From the NCBI GenBank assembly GCA_020854925.1, contig JAHKLV010000215.1, forward strand, positions 1-6,150: DNA of 6,150 bases, in the 5' to 3' direction. The translations under genes were made by a program, and so were the position numbers. Each line of letters starts with the position of its first letter. Positions within the stretch are counted from its first letter, which is position 1. This DNA comes from Candidatus Methanofastidiosia archaeon. Its GTDB lineage: Archaea > Methanobacteriota_B > Thermococci > Methanofastidiosales > NM3. The notes beneath the pieces are model-generated. The model searched no databases. It was not told where the DNA came from and saw only the letters and a program-made list of their open reading frames with translations. Shown one piece after another: positions 5,938-6,150 of this stretch.

Positions 5938-5950
5938 AAATATTTATAAG
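5938..5950 (+). promoter_or_regulatory. TATA box of the secreted beta-helix-like gene
   Basis: AAATATTTATAAG holds a good archaeal TATA element (TATTTATAA, 5941-5949). The transcript would start near 5970-5975, leaving a short leader of about 20-25 nt that contains the ribosome site. Confidence 0.6.
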
Positions 5951-5984
5951 AATATGAAAATAGTAGGGGAGAATACGTTGTCAT

Positions 5985-5990
5985 GGTGAT
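5985..5990 (+). promoter_or_regulatory. Ribosome binding site (GGTGAT)
   Basis: GGTGAT pairs with the ATCACC part of the archaeal 16S rRNA 3' end and lies 3 nt before the ATG at 5994. This fits the methanogen-style Shine-Dalgarno offset and decides the start. The ATG at 5983 opens only four codons before TGA. Confidence 0.7.
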
Positions 5991-5993
5991 AGT

Positions 5994-6150
5994 ATGAAAA
6001 AATCTTCCCTTCTCATGATACTTCTTGTTGTATCGCTCCTTTCCGTCCTTCCAGTATCGATTGCGGCAGACGTTACCGTAGATCCTTCGTGGACAAACGT
6101 GCAGATACAAGCTGCAATCGACGATGCCATTGATAACGGTGGCACTGTGA
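5994..6150 (+). CDS. N-terminal part of a secreted right-handed beta-helix (NosD/pectin-lyase-like) protein
   Basis: Fifty-two codons are visible before the window ends. The start is a clear Sec signal peptide: two lysines, a hydrophobic core (residues 6-22) and SIAA as cleavage region, so the mature protein would begin near residue 25. The next part, DPSWTNVQIQAAIDDAIDNGGTV, fits the opening of pectin-lyase-fold proteins, in which 'IQ.AID.A..GGTV' precedes the beta-helix coils. Many secreted proteins of Methanomicrobiales begin this way and carry PKD or PGF-type C-terminal domains, which cannot be checked here. It has its own promoter and ribosome site and is separated from rtcA by an AT-rich island, so it is an independent unit. 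Function beyond cell surface or secreted carbohydrate/adhesion-type protein is unknown. Confidence 0.75.
   Translation, partial: MKKSSLLMILLVVSLLSVLPVSIAADVTVDPSWTNVQIQAAIDDAIDNGGTV

Larger units (their letters stand above)
5623..5993. other. 371-bp non-coding spacer with an AT-rich island
   Basis: No convincing gene is seen here. The first part (5616-5660, reaching into the end of rtcA) is G-rich with four runs of three to five G. From about 5700 composition falls sharply: by hand count 5761-5820 has 3 G/C of 60, and 5701-5940 has 40 of 240. The island contains several T-runs, a 9-bp AT-only inverted repeat, and at its right end the promoter of the next gene. Such spacers are common before genes for secreted proteins in this type of genome; acquisition by transfer is possible but unproven. 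Confidence 0.75.

Noticed and set aside
5701..5940. Replication origin in the AT island
   Set aside because: No cdc6/orc1 gene and no paired origin-recognition-box-like repeats are visible; low G+C alone is insufficient.
5925..6110. A 61-codon minus-strand frame across the beta-helix gene start
   Set aside because: It is antisense to a clear signal peptide and its promoter, with an unconvincing Tyr/Lys/Arg-rich product.
1..6150. CRISPR array, tRNA/rRNA genes, insertion sequences or attachment sites
   Set aside because: Reading the window I found no regularly spaced repeats, no tRNA-like cloverleaf, no transposase and no terminal inverted repeats with target duplications.

Overview
The window reads as euryarchaeal DNA, most likely from a methanogen of the order Methanomicrobiales. 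I base this on TATA boxes placed 21-23 nt upstream of apparently leaderless start codons, an archaeal-type RtcA, a COG1361-like surface protein, a secreted protein starting in the style of Methanomicrobiales beta-helix/NosD-like proteins, and a GC-rich coding region that ends at an extremely AT-rich spacer. The order is inferred from protein style; no marker gene is present.

Layout. 1-396 (+) is the 3' end of an unrecognised protein whose start lies outside the window. It meets, stop codon to stop codon, a cation diffusion facilitator (CDF) metal exporter on the minus strand (393-1295). A spacer of about 195 bp follows, with a 19-bp dyad and candidate promoters facing both ways. Next is a two-gene plus-strand operon. 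Its first gene (1491-2639) encodes a membrane-anchored extracytoplasmic beta-sandwich protein with five cysteines, including a CX3C pair. Its second (2621-4102) overlaps the first and fuses two tandem thioredoxin domains (each with CDAC) to a CcdA/DsbD-type membrane domain with its paired membrane cysteines. This gene again meets a minus-strand gene stop to stop: a methylated-DNA-protein cysteine methyltransferase (ogt, 4099-4593). Divergent from ogt is rtcA, the RNA 3'-terminal phosphate cyclase (4627-5622). Their start codons are only 33 bp apart, with two TATA boxes in mirror symmetry between them. After rtcA comes a 371-bp non-coding stretch, with a G-rich first part and then an AT island (about 17% G+C across 5701-5940). 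It ends at a promoter and a GGTGAT ribosome site for a secreted beta-helix-like protein that runs off the window (5994 onward).

How the genes may work together. The 1491-4102 operon looks like an outward thiol-reducing relay: electrons from cytoplasmic thioredoxin would pass through the CcdA-type membrane domain to two extracytoplasmic CXXC domains and perhaps on to the cysteine-bearing partner from the first gene. Its head-to-head position with a CDF exporter, with a dyad between them, allows a shared metal or thiol-stress response, which is inference. The ogt/rtcA pair combines DNA alkylation repair with RNA end processing from one compact divergent promoter.

The points most worth following up are the tandem-Trx/CcdA fusion with its surface partner, and the symmetric leaderless promoter between ogt and rtcA.
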